Shown here: positions 33,537 to 43,418 of the stretch, in pieces
How the letters are laid out: every line of letters begins with the position of its first letter
Position numbering within the stretch: position 1 is the first letter of the stretch
From: Diabrotica undecimpunctata
Lineage: Eukaryota; Arthropoda; Insecta; Coleoptera; Chrysomelidae
Direction: 5' to 3'
Length of the DNA: 64,000 nt
Assembly (NCBI RefSeq): GCF_040954645.1
Contig: NC_092807.1
Span: 52,047,481 to 52,111,480, forward strand
The notes under the pieces: model-generated
What the model saw: the letters and a program-made list of their open reading frames with translations, nothing else
What the model was told of the DNA's origin: nothing
The model's database searches: none
Made by a program: the position numbers and the translations under genes

Positions 33537-34339
33537 TCTGGTCAAACATATCTACTCCTCCCATGTACTTATTATATGCCTTTATCATCCTGGGACATTT
33601 AACTGGAAGCCTTTCTATTGTTTTATTTCTATGCAGTGTAAAGTCACTTCAGATGAATCGTGCATAGAAGATATGACAGAAACACTTTTAGTATCCCGGT
33701 CTTTCCACTATACAATTCCAACATCACCTGCATGTGTAAAGTCGTAATCACCCTGATACATTTCTTTGTCAGGCTTTAGGCATTTAGGATAGTCATTTCT
33801 ATTTTGTCTAATTGTTCCACAGAAAAGGATATTATCAATGGGCAACCTCTCAACAAGCCTTATGCTGCTAAAAAAAATATCAAAATATAGACAATAATTT
33901 TTTCTTCGAAACTTCTTCGACAATTTGAAAACAACTTTTTCTCCTAACTCCATTCCATCATTATTATCCTCACTTCCGATATACACGTCAAAATCTGGAA
34001 GGAAACCTGTCTCAGCGCAACAATAAGCCCAAACTTTTAACTCCTCGTTTGATGGGCTTCATAGGAAGGTATTTTTTAATTGACGAGCGTTCCTTGAAAC
34101 CAATCATTGACTCATCTATTGCTATATTCTGAGACGGATTGTAATCACGTGCAAATATCTCCTTCAAGTGATTTACGAGTGGATGTATTTTGTAATGTTT
34201 GTCGAATCCTTTAGAGTCTTTTTGTGGCATCTTCGTGTTGTCGTTTAGGTGGATAAACCTAATAATTTTCAGAAATCTCTTTAGAAGCATAATTCTTCCA
34301 ATTCTTTCGGAATGGAAGTTTTCATCATTGGGCCCATAT
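33537..34339 (-). pseudogene. piggyBac transposase, central piece
   Basis: Central catalytic part of the split transposase. From high to low: MNLYGPNDENFHSERIGRIM, FLKIIRFIHLNDNTK, YKIHPLVNHLKEIFARDY, PSQNIAIDESMIGFKERSSI and KKYLPMKPIKRGVKS (first catalytic Asp in the IDESM box) down to 34012; after a frameshift DVYIGSEDNNDGMELGEKVV, NYCLYFDIFFSSIRLVERLP (second Asp in the FDN-type box, here FDI) and GTIRQNRNDYPKC; after another break IKAYNKYMGGVDMFDQN (third Asp) to the insertion point. The FDI change and two frameshifts show it is dead. Confidence 0.85.
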
Positions 34340-34350
34340 AGATTCATACT
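34340..34350 (+). repeat. target-site duplication of LINE 34351-36342
   Basis: AGATTCATACT, repeated at 36343-36353 right after the LINE tail. It gives exact boundaries. Confidence 0.92.
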
Positions 34351-36342
34351 GGGGTGTAGAGTTGTGTTATAGAGGTAGCACCTTTTATCGGAACGACCAC
34401 ATCGAGCGTCATAGACGGGAGATGGTTCTTGATAACTGGTCCTCATAAGACAGCTAACTCTCACTTATGGCTCCACGTGCCACACCCCGGGCAACTGCAT
34501 TGGTCTGCAGGCTAAACTAAGTGAGGGTAGCCAGATATGGCGAAAATTTTACCGAGCGATTGCCGGTATAAGCAATCCCACACTTACTGACCAACGGCTT
34601 CGGGCGGATGAGTTGGTAAGTGGTAGGGCACCCTTTTGTCCTGGAGTTGAGAAATCGGCATCGAAGGCGGAGGAACTATCAAGTAGTCAACGGCATAAGG
34701 ATACGGAAGGGAACGGAAAACCACTGTATTAAAGGCCTCAAATGACATTCCTAGAAAATCATAATGGCGTTTGCAGAAACCCAAAGACACCTTACTGATC
34801 ATGGCAGTCGGAAACCAAGATCCGGCAGGAGAGGTACACTTGAAGAATATGAGGCCTCTCAGGTCGTCAGCAAGTGAAACCCTCATAATCAGAAGGAAAC
34901 CAAGACAAGCATTGGTTTAGAGAAAATAGAAAAAGGACGAACCCTAAGACTGGCCACATGGAACGTGAAGAGTTTATATCAACCAGGTAAGCTGGACAAC
35001 CTAATAGCTGAAATGGATCGCCTTAAGATAAATATATTCGGTATCAGCAATGTTCAATGGCCCGTTTCAGGAAAACTAGCCACAAACAACGGCATGATGT
35101 ATTACGTTGGTAACAATGATCCAAGACATCGATATGGAGTTGCCATTCTTGTAGACAAAGCGACAAATAAATCAGTGGTTGGTTTTACTCCCTACTCAGA
35201 GAGATTGATGATGATTCAATTGCAGACATTCTCTAAAAAGATAAACATTGTACAAATATATGCACCAACTGCCGACAAAGATGAGACCGAGATAGAGAGG
35301 TTCTACACGCAATTGAACGAAATCATAAGATCCACAAAAAAAGATGATATATTGTTGGTGATGGGAGATTTCAACGCCAAGGTTGGAAAAGAAAAAGTGG
35401 ACGGATGTGTGGGGAATTTGGCTTGGGAGAAAGAAATGAAAGAGGGGACAGACTTGTCGAATTCTGCCAAAGCGAGGAGATGGTAATAATGAATACAAAT
35501 TTTAAATTACCTAAAAGAAGACTTTATACTTGGAAATCACCTGCGGATTCAGTAGACAACATTGTTCGAAATCAGATAGATTACATTTTAATAAAATCTA
35601 GATATAAAAACGCTATAAAGTCTCTGAGAACATACCCCGGAGCTGACATAAATTCAGACCATAATCCATTAGTAGGCGTAATGCAGATAAAATTGAAGAA
35701 GATCCAAAAACAAACAAATATACCACGGTTTGATGTCTCAAAGATAAAAGAAGAACCTATACGTCAGAGCTTAAAACAAGAAATAAATGTTAACTTAAAG
35801 AAAATCAAACAAGACGTGATAAAAACAACAGATGTTAATGACAAATGGAACATGGTACAGGAAAGTTTAATAAAGGCAGGAGAAAAGCTACTGCAGACAA
35901 AAGTAAGAAAAAAACAGAGATCTTACTATACGGAATGGAAGCTTGGACATTGAAGAAACAACACATAAGAAAAATAGAAGCGTTCGAAATGTGGTGTTAC
36001 AGAAGAATATTAAAAATTCAGTGGGTTCAAAGGATTACCAATGCTGAGGTACTACGACGTTTAAATAAGGAGTTAGAAATTATGAACAGCATAAAAAGAA
36101 GAAAACTAGAATATTTGGGTCACATAACCAGAGGAGAAAAATATGAGCTGCTGAGAATTATTATGCAAGGAAGGATCCAAGGAAGAAGAAGCATAGGAAG
36201 AAGACGCATCTCCTGGCTGAAGAACCTTAGAGAATGGTTTAACTGTAGTTCACTACAACTTTTCAGAGCAGCAGCCAACAAAGTGACCATAGCCGTTATG
36301 ATATCCAACCTCCGATAGGAGATGGAACTTTAAGAAGAAAAA
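34351..36342 (+). mobile_element. AGA-tailed LINE, internally deleted
   Basis: Non-LTR element of 1992 bases bounded by 11-base duplications. It has a long 5' untranslated region (34351-34960) that starts GGGGTGTAGAGTTGTG, an endonuclease frame, a large deletion replacing the reverse transcriptase, the C-terminal region, and a tail TTTAAGAAGAAAAA. Its size with intact ends suggests a deletion derivative that was inserted as such or deleted later. Confidence 0.92.
34940..36318 (+). pseudogene. LINE endonuclease joined to C-terminal region
   Basis: Protein remnant of the LINE. From about 34941: TLRLATWNVKSLYQPGKLDN, the start of an apurinic-type endonuclease; then QIYAPTADKDETEIE, LLVMGDFNAKVGKEK (about 35350-35400). 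A frameshift near 35430 moves to a second frame with RLYTWKSPADSVDN, RNQIDYILI and DINSDHNPLVGVM (about 35645-35685). The coding sequence then jumps, at about 35920, directly to LLYGMEAWTLKKQHIRKIEA and FEMWCYRRILKIQWVQR, with LEYLGHITRGEKYELL, SIGRRRISWLKNLREWF and the stop at 36318. The whole reverse transcriptase catalytic region (about 1.5 kb) is missing, so the copy could not move by itself. Confidence 0.82.
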
Positions 36343-36462
36343 AGATTCATACTAGGAAGGTATTGAACCCCATGTATAAAACCATGCCAAGAAATGCTTT
36401 TAAATCTTCTAATGAAAATTCCAACTCGGTGTCTAATGAAAATACCAACTTTTGATGAGCAT

Positions 36463-36475
36463 ACAAATTACTTTG
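36463..36475. repeat. target-site duplication of LINE 36476-37898
   Basis: ACAAATTACTTTG, repeated at 37899-37911. It defines the ends of the RNase H-bearing LINE inside the piggyBac. Confidence 0.88.
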
Positions 36476-37898
36476 TGTGTGTGTGTGTGTTTGGTGAGTT
36501 GGCTTGGAAACTAGTCCTTTAGCCACAGAATTGTAATGTAAGATATTAGTTTTTAAATAATGTAACCAACTTTAAATAAAAAGTTACATATTAGTTCGTA
36601 TACTTCTCTACTATCTAAGGAGAGTAAATGGGTGATGTTTATGGGAGTCTGAATTTTAAGTTCTGATAGTTTTGAATACAGCTGATCTGTTTCATACCTA
36701 TGTTTATCGCACTTAAAAAGAATATGGTTGATGTCACATTGTGATATATTATCGCATGAGCATACCCCAGAAGGGATAATATTTAACTTAGCCAAGTGAG
36801 CTGGGAATGCACCGTGATTAGTTTTCAGTCGAGTAATTGTGGCTGTCAACTTCTTTGGCATTGCATATTTGAAAATATAATCAACATCTTGTGGTAGGGT
36901 AGGGTGGATAGTATAATATTGATTATTTGAATTAGTTGCTATGTTTTTCCATTTTTCTTTCCAATTTATAAAAATTTTGTTATAATAATGTTGTTGTAAG
37001 TCCTCCAATGTAAATATGGGAATATAGAGTCCAACATGGGTCGCATCTTTAGCAAGCTGATCAACCAGTTCATTTCCCTCGATACCTATATGACTTTTAA
37101 CCCAAATAACTGTAATATCTTTACTATATATTTTATTTTTAATAGCACAAAGAATATTATTTCTTTTATGTTGAGTCATATCTGAGTTTAATCCTTTAAT
37201 GACCGATAATGAATCTGATAATATTACTGCTTTATTAAATTGTGTGAATCTAGCCAATCTAATGCTTTTTCGATAGCTACCGCTTCAGCAGTATATATTG
37301 AACAATGTGATGGAAGTTTAATTTTCAAAGATTCGCTTTTATGTGGAATGTAAACGGCGCAACCTGTGGCACCATCCTCTTTTTTGGAACCATCGGTATA
37401 CATTATTACGTGATCATTATAGTCACTCAATATGGATTTAAGTAAGACAAAGTTTATTTGTGGGAATTCTGTGTACTTTGGTATAATGACTTTTGGTTTA
37501 TTTAATGTTACCTGAAAATTAGCTTTATATATTGGTAATCTTTTTTCTTTGCCATAGATATTAGGATACTCATTAGTTTCTAAGAAAGCATCAGCAAGTG
37601 GAGGAGAATTTTTATGCGCCAGTATTTATTTGAGAGGTTTTCAATAGATAACTCATACAGTTGACTAAGTAGATTATTATTATTTAATCTTAGCTTCAGG
37701 ATATATTTAATTGCCATAATTTCTCGACGATTTTGAAGAGGTATTTCATTACTTTCAGCAAGTAGTACAGGGCAAGGAGTAGACTTCATGGTGCCCAAGC
37801 ATATTCTTAGACATTTAAACTGAATGCGGTCTACAGTTAATAAGTGTGTGTTACTGGCGGCACCATACAGAATGCAACCATAGTCTACAATAGATCGC
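36476..37898 (-). mobile_element. 5'-truncated LINE with RNase H and (CA)n tail
   Basis: Minus-strand non-LTR element of 1423 bases between 13-base duplications. The 5' end (37898) cuts into the end of the reverse transcriptase. On the minus strand the 3' end after the stop at 36553 finishes in CACACACA repeats (TGTGTG on the plus strand at 36476-36490) instead of poly(A) or (AGA)n. Confidence 0.85.
36553..37898 (-). pseudogene. LINE C-terminal reverse transcriptase plus RNase H
   Basis: Three open pieces, high to low. 37898-37580: RSIVDYGCILYGAASNTHLL, RIQFKCLRICLGTMKSTPC, LLAESNEIPLQNRRE, the end of the reverse transcriptase. 37430-37224: the RNase H start VIMYTDGSKKEDGATGCAV (Asp), HCSIYTAEAVAIEKAL (Glu). 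37257-36553, after a one-base shift: AVILSDSLSVIKG (Asp), VIWVKSHIGIEGNELVDQLA (His and final Asp), then a long C-terminal part with CSCDNISQCDINHILFKC, a Cys/His cluster. All four RNase H catalytic residues are visible. An RNase H after the reverse transcriptase is known from I, R1 and Loa-type LINEs. Two frame breaks; otherwise well kept. Confidence 0.85.
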
Positions 37899-37911
37899 AC
37901 AAATTACTTTG

Positions 37912-38420
37912 GGTGTCACTATTTACAGTAAATATTCTTCCGTTAGGAATAAGCTTAAATTTACAGGTTCCTGCTTGTCCCAATTTCAACGTTAGGTCCA
38001 ATTTTACTAGTGATCTGAGCGTGGGAGAATTTTATTGGTTGTTAAGAAGATTTGGTCCAGTCATATTTTGTGACAACTGCATCTCTTGACCAGAATCGCT
38101 TTCCATGTCAGACGAGTCAAGTGTACCAATACGTCTTTTGCATTAAATAAATTCTTCCTTATAGTCAGGATCTGCAACGCTATCATCTGAATCCTCCGAA
38201 AACACATCGCTAATGTGATTTATACTGACACTTGGAGCTAAAGAGGAAGTTGAAATATTGGTGAAGGTGAAAGACACTGTTAATATATATTTTAAAAACC
38301 AATTAGTTAGTCTATGACAAACAAAATTCGGAATATGTAGTGAAATAATCATGAAATAATATCCTAGTCGAAACATTTTTTTCAAAGTGAATTGCAGATT
38401 CATATATTTTATGTACACTG
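37912..38420 (-). pseudogene. piggyBac transposase, N-terminal piece
   Basis: N-terminal part of the split piggyBac. The minus strand reads SLAPSVSINHISDVFSEDSD, DSVADPDYKEEFI, a stop, then SDMESDSGQEMQLSQNMTGP, another stop and a piece that joins, across the LINE target site, to SLEDLKAFLGMVLYMG at 36430-36370. Acidic N-termini followed by an AFLGMVLYMG-type helix are normal for piggyBac proteins. The region above 38275 (a possible acceptor-like AACAG) is not clearly transposon. Confidence 0.65.
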
Positions 38421-38640
38421 CATATGCATTTCGTTAAAAAATATTTCAAAAAGATCACGAAAACGACAAAAAAAAAACACTAAAAACCGAAAATCCGTAC
38501 ATAACCTTAAACGTATATTGTACATATTTTGCATATAATCTGAGTCAACAAACAACTTTTTATTAATAAAATAGTTTTAATAAAGTCTCAAATAAATTTA
38601 GTAAGTAATAAAACAATAAATTTATTTAAAAATTCCTTTA
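38421..38640. other. no gene recognised
   Basis: AT-rich. The missing 5' end of the split piggyBac should lie hereabouts, but no GGG-TTAA end was seen. Confidence 0.3.
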
Positions 38641-38654
38641 TAAAAGGTATAATA

Positions 38655-38725
38655 TTAAAACACCCTATCGGGCTACATCACAGAAAGTTTTCGGAATTAT
38701 TATTCCATCATCAGTGCTATCTGGA
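38655..38725 (-). ncRNA. hammerhead-ribozyme-like core (Penelope-type repeat)
   Basis: On the minus strand: CTGATGA, then a stem GGAAT-AATA-ATTCC, then GAAAAC (positions 38714-38688). CTGATGA + stem II + GAAA is the conserved hammerhead core, and stem II is five perfect pairs. Flanks AGCCCGATAGGG and CCAGATAGCA may form the remaining helices. Such motifs are known in the terminal repeats of Penelope-like elements. Cleavage activity is inference. Confidence 0.5.
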
Positions 38726-39022
38726 TGTACATGTTTGAAGCCACTAAATATATGGATAAAAACCCTTTAAATGTTGTTACATTAAATTTGAGTTACATTA
38801 TTTGATTTTATATACTAGGATGTTTAAGTTACAACGGGAATAGATAACACGGCAACGTAAGACTCCACTGGGGGTTGCTAGTCCAGAGTTGTTGATAGCA
38901 ACTCAAGTCCTAGTAGACACTTTGTCTCAGGACGCCGGAGACTGGTGAGTTTAATATTAATTTTTATAATAGTATTAATCTTAGCTCTAGGTTTAATTGT
39001 ACTAACCGCTTAAATCTTTCCG

Positions 39023-39028
<6 letters not shown>

Positions 39029-39117
<89 letters not shown>
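39029..39117. repeat. (AT)n microsatellite
   Basis: About 89 bases of pure AT dinucleotides, directly upstream of the LINE B fragment. Confidence 0.98.
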
Positions 39118-39120
<3 letters not shown>

Positions 39121-39179
39121 CAGATATACACCAGAGACGTACTGGTTTTTTGTATATCATATAATCCTCTTTTAACTAA

Positions 39180-40069
39180 TGTTCACAAAATTTTCTGTTA
39201 CCTCTTCTGTAAAAAGATCAACGACCAATCAAATATTCCTTCTAAGGCAAGCTCTGGAAAAAACATATGAGTATGGCATTGATACTCATCACCGGTTTGT
39301 TGATTTTAGATGTACCTATGATAGTGTTGAAAGAAACGCACTGTACAAGGCCATGATAGAATTCAGCATACCAGTACACTTAGTAAAATTGGTGAAAGCG
39401 ACCTTCTCAAGAGTCGAGGGTAAAGTTAGAGTGCAGAACGGAGTTTCCAGAACGTTCCAGTCTCAGATAGGACTTAGACAAGGAGACAGCTTATCATGCC
39501 TTCTATTCAATATTGCACTGGAGAAAGCCATAAGAGAATCTGGAATAACAACCAGAGGAACTATTATTAATCGCAGCGTACAATTACTAGCGTACGCCGA
39601 TGACATCGACATTATTGCAAGAAGAAAGACGAACGTGGTCGAATCATTCAAGGCGCTTGAAGCAGCAACAAAAAGAATGGGACTAGAGGTTAACACTAGT
39701 AAGACGAAGTATATGAAAGTATCAAATTATATACAAGGAGCACAACCCGAAGATCTAACGATCGGAACATATACTTTCGAAGGAGTAAGAGAGTTTATAT
39801 ACCTAGGATCACAAATTAATCAGAATAATGCAGTAGAGAGAAAATGAATGAGATGGAGCTGCCAAAACATATTTATAACCAAAGAATAGATGGAGTGAGA
39901 AGGAGGAGCAGACCCAGAGCACGATTTAAGGATCAGGTGGAGGAAGACTTAAAATGTTGGGAGTATAAAACTGGAAAGCCAAGGCGAAGAATAGGAGAGA
40001 ATGGAGACTTATTCTTGAGCAGGCCAAGACCCACCATGGGTTGTGGAGCCAATGATGATGATGATGATA
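39180..40069 (+). pseudogene. LINE B fragment (reverse transcriptase and tail)
   Basis: Non-LTR reverse transcriptase fragment of the same family as 51772-54955. The open part (39179-39847) reads [38 protein letters not shown] (A box, normally DFKAAYDSV), VSRTFQSQIGLRQGDSLSC, LLFNIALEKAI and LLAYADDIDIIARR (catalytic YADD at about 39592-39603), then EGVREFIYLGSQIN. The frame jumps at 39840 by a deletion to RPRARFKDQVEEDLKCW, and the trailer ends in (ATG)n near 40053-40067. The RGPRAW part and C-terminal core are missing. Confidence 0.8.
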
Positions 40070-40174
40070 TTTCATCATCATATAACGGGGGTCCTACGGC
40101 GATTGCCGCTTCCCGCATTTCAGCCTCCATCTTTTCCTATCTCTCCAATCTCCCTCTTCTAAGCCTCTAGATTG
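40070..40174 (-). mobile_element. 3' tail of LINE A, inverted
   Basis: Reverse complement of the 3' end of the LINE at 15852-18675: the segment equivalent to 18570-18670 is recognisable (SRGLEEGDWRDRKRW, then the CGGCAATCGCCGTAGGACCC trailer and ATGATGATG). It abuts the (ATG)n tail of the LINE B fragment tail-to-tail. About 105 bases only. Confidence 0.85.
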
Positions 40175-40244
40175 CATTGTTGATATGATGATATTTTGAT
40201 TTCTAAATAAAAAATTATTTGACCAAGAAGAGAATCCGCTTAAA

Positions 40245-40765
40245 ATTAGGTCTCTATATTTTTTACAAAAAAAATCTATTCCTGCAAAATTTATAAATTT
40301 ATAAGAATTTTAATAAACAATTAAACGTATCTCGAAAACGGATTGACCGATTGGATCTTACAAAGTCTCATTCGATTTGTAATTTAAAGAGATGAAATAT
40401 AATGATTTTTGCATAAAAAAAATAATTTTTAAAAAAGTTATTTTAAAAACTAAAAATGGAGAAAAACTGATATTTTTTGACCTCCAATCATTAATTTTGC
40501 ATAAACTATTGGGTCAAATTTAATATAGCAAAATTCAAATTAAAGCTTTTTTTATGTATGTACTTTTATAATATTATTTTACCCTAAAATATTGATTTGA
40601 TACAATAAACACAATTCAAATACACCGTTTATTGCACCTTAAAAGTGCCATAAAAAATTATAATCAAAAGTTTGGAGTTGCAAACAATTGGAGGTTACTC
40701 CAACCATTGCACTTCATAACGCTGTGCTGATTTTAAAAGTTCACTAATTATTATTTTTTGTCTCC
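40245..40765 (-). repeat. interspersed repeat, inverted partner at 29.6-30.1 kb
   Basis: Reverse-complement copy of 29590-30125. Best preserved at the ends (CTCGAAAACGGATTGACCGA here; GCACTTCATAACGCTGTGCTG at the other side). No coding capacity seen. Confidence 0.8.
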
Positions 40766-40815
40766 ACAGCTTATTTTATTTTGTATTATCACATCTCTGG
40801 CTATGGGCTATGGTA

Positions 40816-41075
40816 CTATTGACTTTTTTTTTGTGGACTTAAAAAAGAATACCGTTTCAGTAGTTTTTCTGATATTTCGAGACGCTTTTTTGCCTCGCTT
40901 TTTTTTCTTTGCCATATTACTGCAGCAGTTGCAACTTTGTTATTGTTAATATGTTTGTTTTTTTCTAAACGTTTAACACTAAATCCAGGATCATTCGGGC
41001 ACAAAGTGTCCATGTTAGAATCACCAAATATTTCTCTTGGAATATTTCTGTTACTGGATATTATTGTACTTACAC
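40816..41075 (-). CDS. possible exon or TE frame, terminal
   Basis: Open minus-strand segment of about 86 codons ending in a stop at 40816. Upstream of 41075 there is an acceptor-like tract (tttttatttattgaag). Taken from there it starts with two bases and reads VSTIISSNRNIPREIFGDSN then MDTLCPNDPGFSVKRLEKNK, NNNKVATAAVIWQRKKSEAK and KRLEISEKLLKRYSFLSP. An alternative is an unspliced frame from the ATG at 41013. Composition is basic rather than acidic, unlike the host gene. It is phase-compatible with the host gene, so it could be an alternative last exon, but a repeat-derived frame is equally likely. No domain recognised. Confidence 0.3.
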
Positions 41076-41262
41076 CTTCAATAAATAAAAACGAAATAAT
41101 AAAATAATGTAAAATATTAGAAGTATTAATTACAAAATAAACAAAATAAACAAAAACGAAATTAAAAAAAAAAATAAGAATTTGTAGCAGTTAAATAACT
41201 CTTATATTTCTTGTACTGAATTCACTATTCGCTCCGTTCGTGACAATATTCGGTATATGCGA

Positions 41263-41263
<1 letters not shown>

Positions 41264-41351
<88 letters not shown>
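41264..41351. repeat. (AT)n microsatellite, left half
   Basis: Pure AT dinucleotides interrupted by the Tigger element; the tract continues at 43329. Confidence 0.97.
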
Positions 41352-41356
<5 letters not shown>

Positions 41357-43324
41357 TAGTCTCTCTTTATAACGCTTCCCTATATAACGATAATTCCTCT
41401 ATAACGATGAACATAGTGAACGTTGGTTGGTTCGTTGTAAGGACGATGTATTAATTCTTTCTCTATACCGATATCGTTCTCTCTTTATAGCGATGACTTT
41501 TCAGCGTTCAATAGTCGATGACAAATGTGTTATTGTGTTTAAAGTTGAGACTACTTGAGTCACGAGTGGCAAGATCATTGTCCAGCTGTTGTTTTGTTTT
41601 GCGCTTAAGAAATGCGTCCACCCATTCTACTCAGTCTTATCAGAGGGTTAAGTGACTCGCTTTTATTGTTCGGGCGGCGTGCATAACTGTTATCACACAG
41701 ATATTGTCATCTATTGACGACTTTTCATTTCCAGTTTGAGTTGTGTGTCAACAGTCAACATGTTTTCGAAAAAGCGTAAAGTGCTCTCGGTGGAGGAACA
41801 GTTATCGATAACTCGAGCAATAGAGAAAGGTCAAAAGCAATCGGATATCGTTCGCCGTGCGGGTCTGTCTCAGTCAACTATGGCTACGATATGGAAGTAC
41901 AGAAGAAAGTAGTTTGAAGCGGTGATGGAGGGCGGTAGCAGGAAGAAGTTGTGGAAACCTCAGCACAAAGATTTAGATCGCGCTTTGCGTCAGTGGTTCC
42001 AGCAGCAGCATATGAACCATATTCCACTTTCTGGGCCTGTGGTCAGGACAAAAGCTTGGTTTTTTTGCAACTGAGCTTGGAATTGAGAATTTCAAGGTAT
42101 CAAAGGGTTGGCTGAGCAAGTGGAAGCTGCGGCACAAGATCAACTACGGGCAAATCAAAGGAGAGGCTGGCGATGTTAACAAAAACGTAACGGATGATTG
42201 GCTAGAAAACGTGTGGCCTGGACTGAAGGCACGATATGCGTCAGACGACATTTTCAATGCTGATGACACTGGATTGTTTTTTAAAATGACACCAAACATA
42301 ACTTTAAAATTTAAATCGGAAAAATGCGTTGGTGGAAAGCTCTCTAAGGAACGGATTACATTTTTAGTGGCCGCTAACATGACAGGTTCAGTGAAGCGAA
42401 AATTGTTGATAATAGGGAAGTCTAAAAACCCACGTTGCTTTAAAAACATAAAAAATCTACGTGGACGGCTTCGGAAATTTTTGAAGAAACGATATGAAAG
42501 TGGGATATCGAGCTTAAAGGGAAAAAAATTCTTCTGCTTGTAGACAATTGTCCTGCTCATTATGTACTGTGACGACCTTCAAAACATTGAACTTTGATTT
42601 CTGCCAGCAAACACAACGAGTGTCCTTCAGCCCATGGACCAAAGTGTCATCAAGAGTTTGAAAAGCCATTTCATAGAAGACTTTTGATGGAATTGGTTGA
42701 GAACAATGGTGATCTTAAGCTAAACATTCTTGACGCCATTAGATGTTTGGGCCAGATAGTTTGAACTTACTATCACCTACGGACAAGAAGAGCTAACAGA
42801 TTTTGAAGAAGTTGATGAAAATCTAGCTACAACACCTGGACTTTTTAACGAGGACATCCTACAAGCAGTTCGTGTAGAAGAAAACAGTGACAGAAGAGCC
42901 AGAACCAGCTCCGACCCCTCAGCAGGCATTGGATGCGGCAAAAGTACGCATCGATTCTTCATCCACCAGGAAGACGACATGAGTGCTTTTGAGTGATTTA
43001 TGCTGAGACTTTTTTGTTAATGTAGGCTAAATAAATTTTACAGTAGCATATTATTTTGTTATTGTACAGTACACATGTTTTAATTGTACAGTCATATACT
43101 GTATTGCTTATATAATTCTTTAATAAATTTATGTTGTGTACAATACACAACATTGTTTTAATTCATTTATATTCGTTTTGATAAACTTTTTAAATTAAAA
43201 TTGGTTATTTAGTACAGTATTATTAATATTACAGTACCGAATTTTGTCTCTCTCTGTATAACGATCTCTCCTTATAACGATGAAAATTCCCAGTCCCTTG
43301 CATATCATTATAGAGAGAGAGGAC

Positions 43325-43326
<2 letters not shown>
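41352..43326 (+). mobile_element. Tigger/pogo element inside (AT)n
   Basis: DNA transposon of 1975 bases with inverted ends CAGTAGTCTCTCTTTATAAC at 41352 and the reverse complement of CAGTCCTCTCTCTCTATAAT ending at 43326, flanked by TA on both sides. Inside each end the motif TATAACGAT recurs several times (for example 41373, 41400, 43258, 43275). Both flanks are (AT)n, so the insertion target was a TA in a microsatellite. Confidence 0.92.
41760..42990 (+). pseudogene. Tigger/pogo transposase, broken
   Basis: Transposase with CENP-B-like DNA binding and a DDE_1 catalytic domain. The ATG at 41760 opens MFSKKRKVLSVEEQLSITRA and SDIVRRAGLSQSTMATIWKY, a helix-turn-helix, then stops at 41910. It continues in other frames with ALRQWFQQQHMNHIPLSGP, GIENFKVSKGWLSKWKLRHK, then an open stretch 42211-42540 with DDIFNADDTGLFFKMTPNIT (first Asp), KCVGGKLSKERITFLVAANM and LLIIGKSKNPRCFKNIK. 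Further pieces are LLLVDNCPAH (second Asp, about 42530-42562), a LPANTTSVLQPMDQSVIKSL-like stretch (42600-42660) with the third Asp, and MELVENNGDLKLNILDAI. Several indels between them. Confidence 0.85.
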
Positions 43327-43328
<2 letters not shown>

Positions 43329-43386
<58 letters not shown>

Positions 43387-43391
43387 ATATC
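43329..43391. repeat. (AT)n microsatellite, right half
   Basis: Continuation of the tract at 41264-41351, with one slip near 43374. Confidence 0.97.
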
Positions 43392-43418
43392 TCTTTGCAA
43401 ACTAGTTACAAAGTAAAG

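Larger units (their letters stand above)
30746..38420 (-). mobile_element. piggyBac element split by three insertions
   Basis: A single minus-strand piggyBac can be followed through four pieces: 38420-37912, 36462-36354, 34339-33537 and 31414-30750. It ends at TTAA (30746-30749) next to CCCTTTAGGTGG. It is interrupted by an RNase H-bearing LINE (36476-37898), an AGA-tailed LINE (34351-36342) and a TIR transposon (31418-33533). Each insertion has visible target duplications. The 5' end above 38420 was not identified. Confidence 0.85.

Noticed and set aside
38143..38280. Acidic minus-strand frame considered as a further host exon
   Set aside because: It continues, through stops, into an AFLGMVLYMG-type piggyBac helix across the LINE target site, so it is the piggyBac N-terminus.
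41257..41454. Frame of Tyr-Ile repeats continuing into a short peptide
   Set aside because: It runs through (AT)n into the Tigger terminal repeat.
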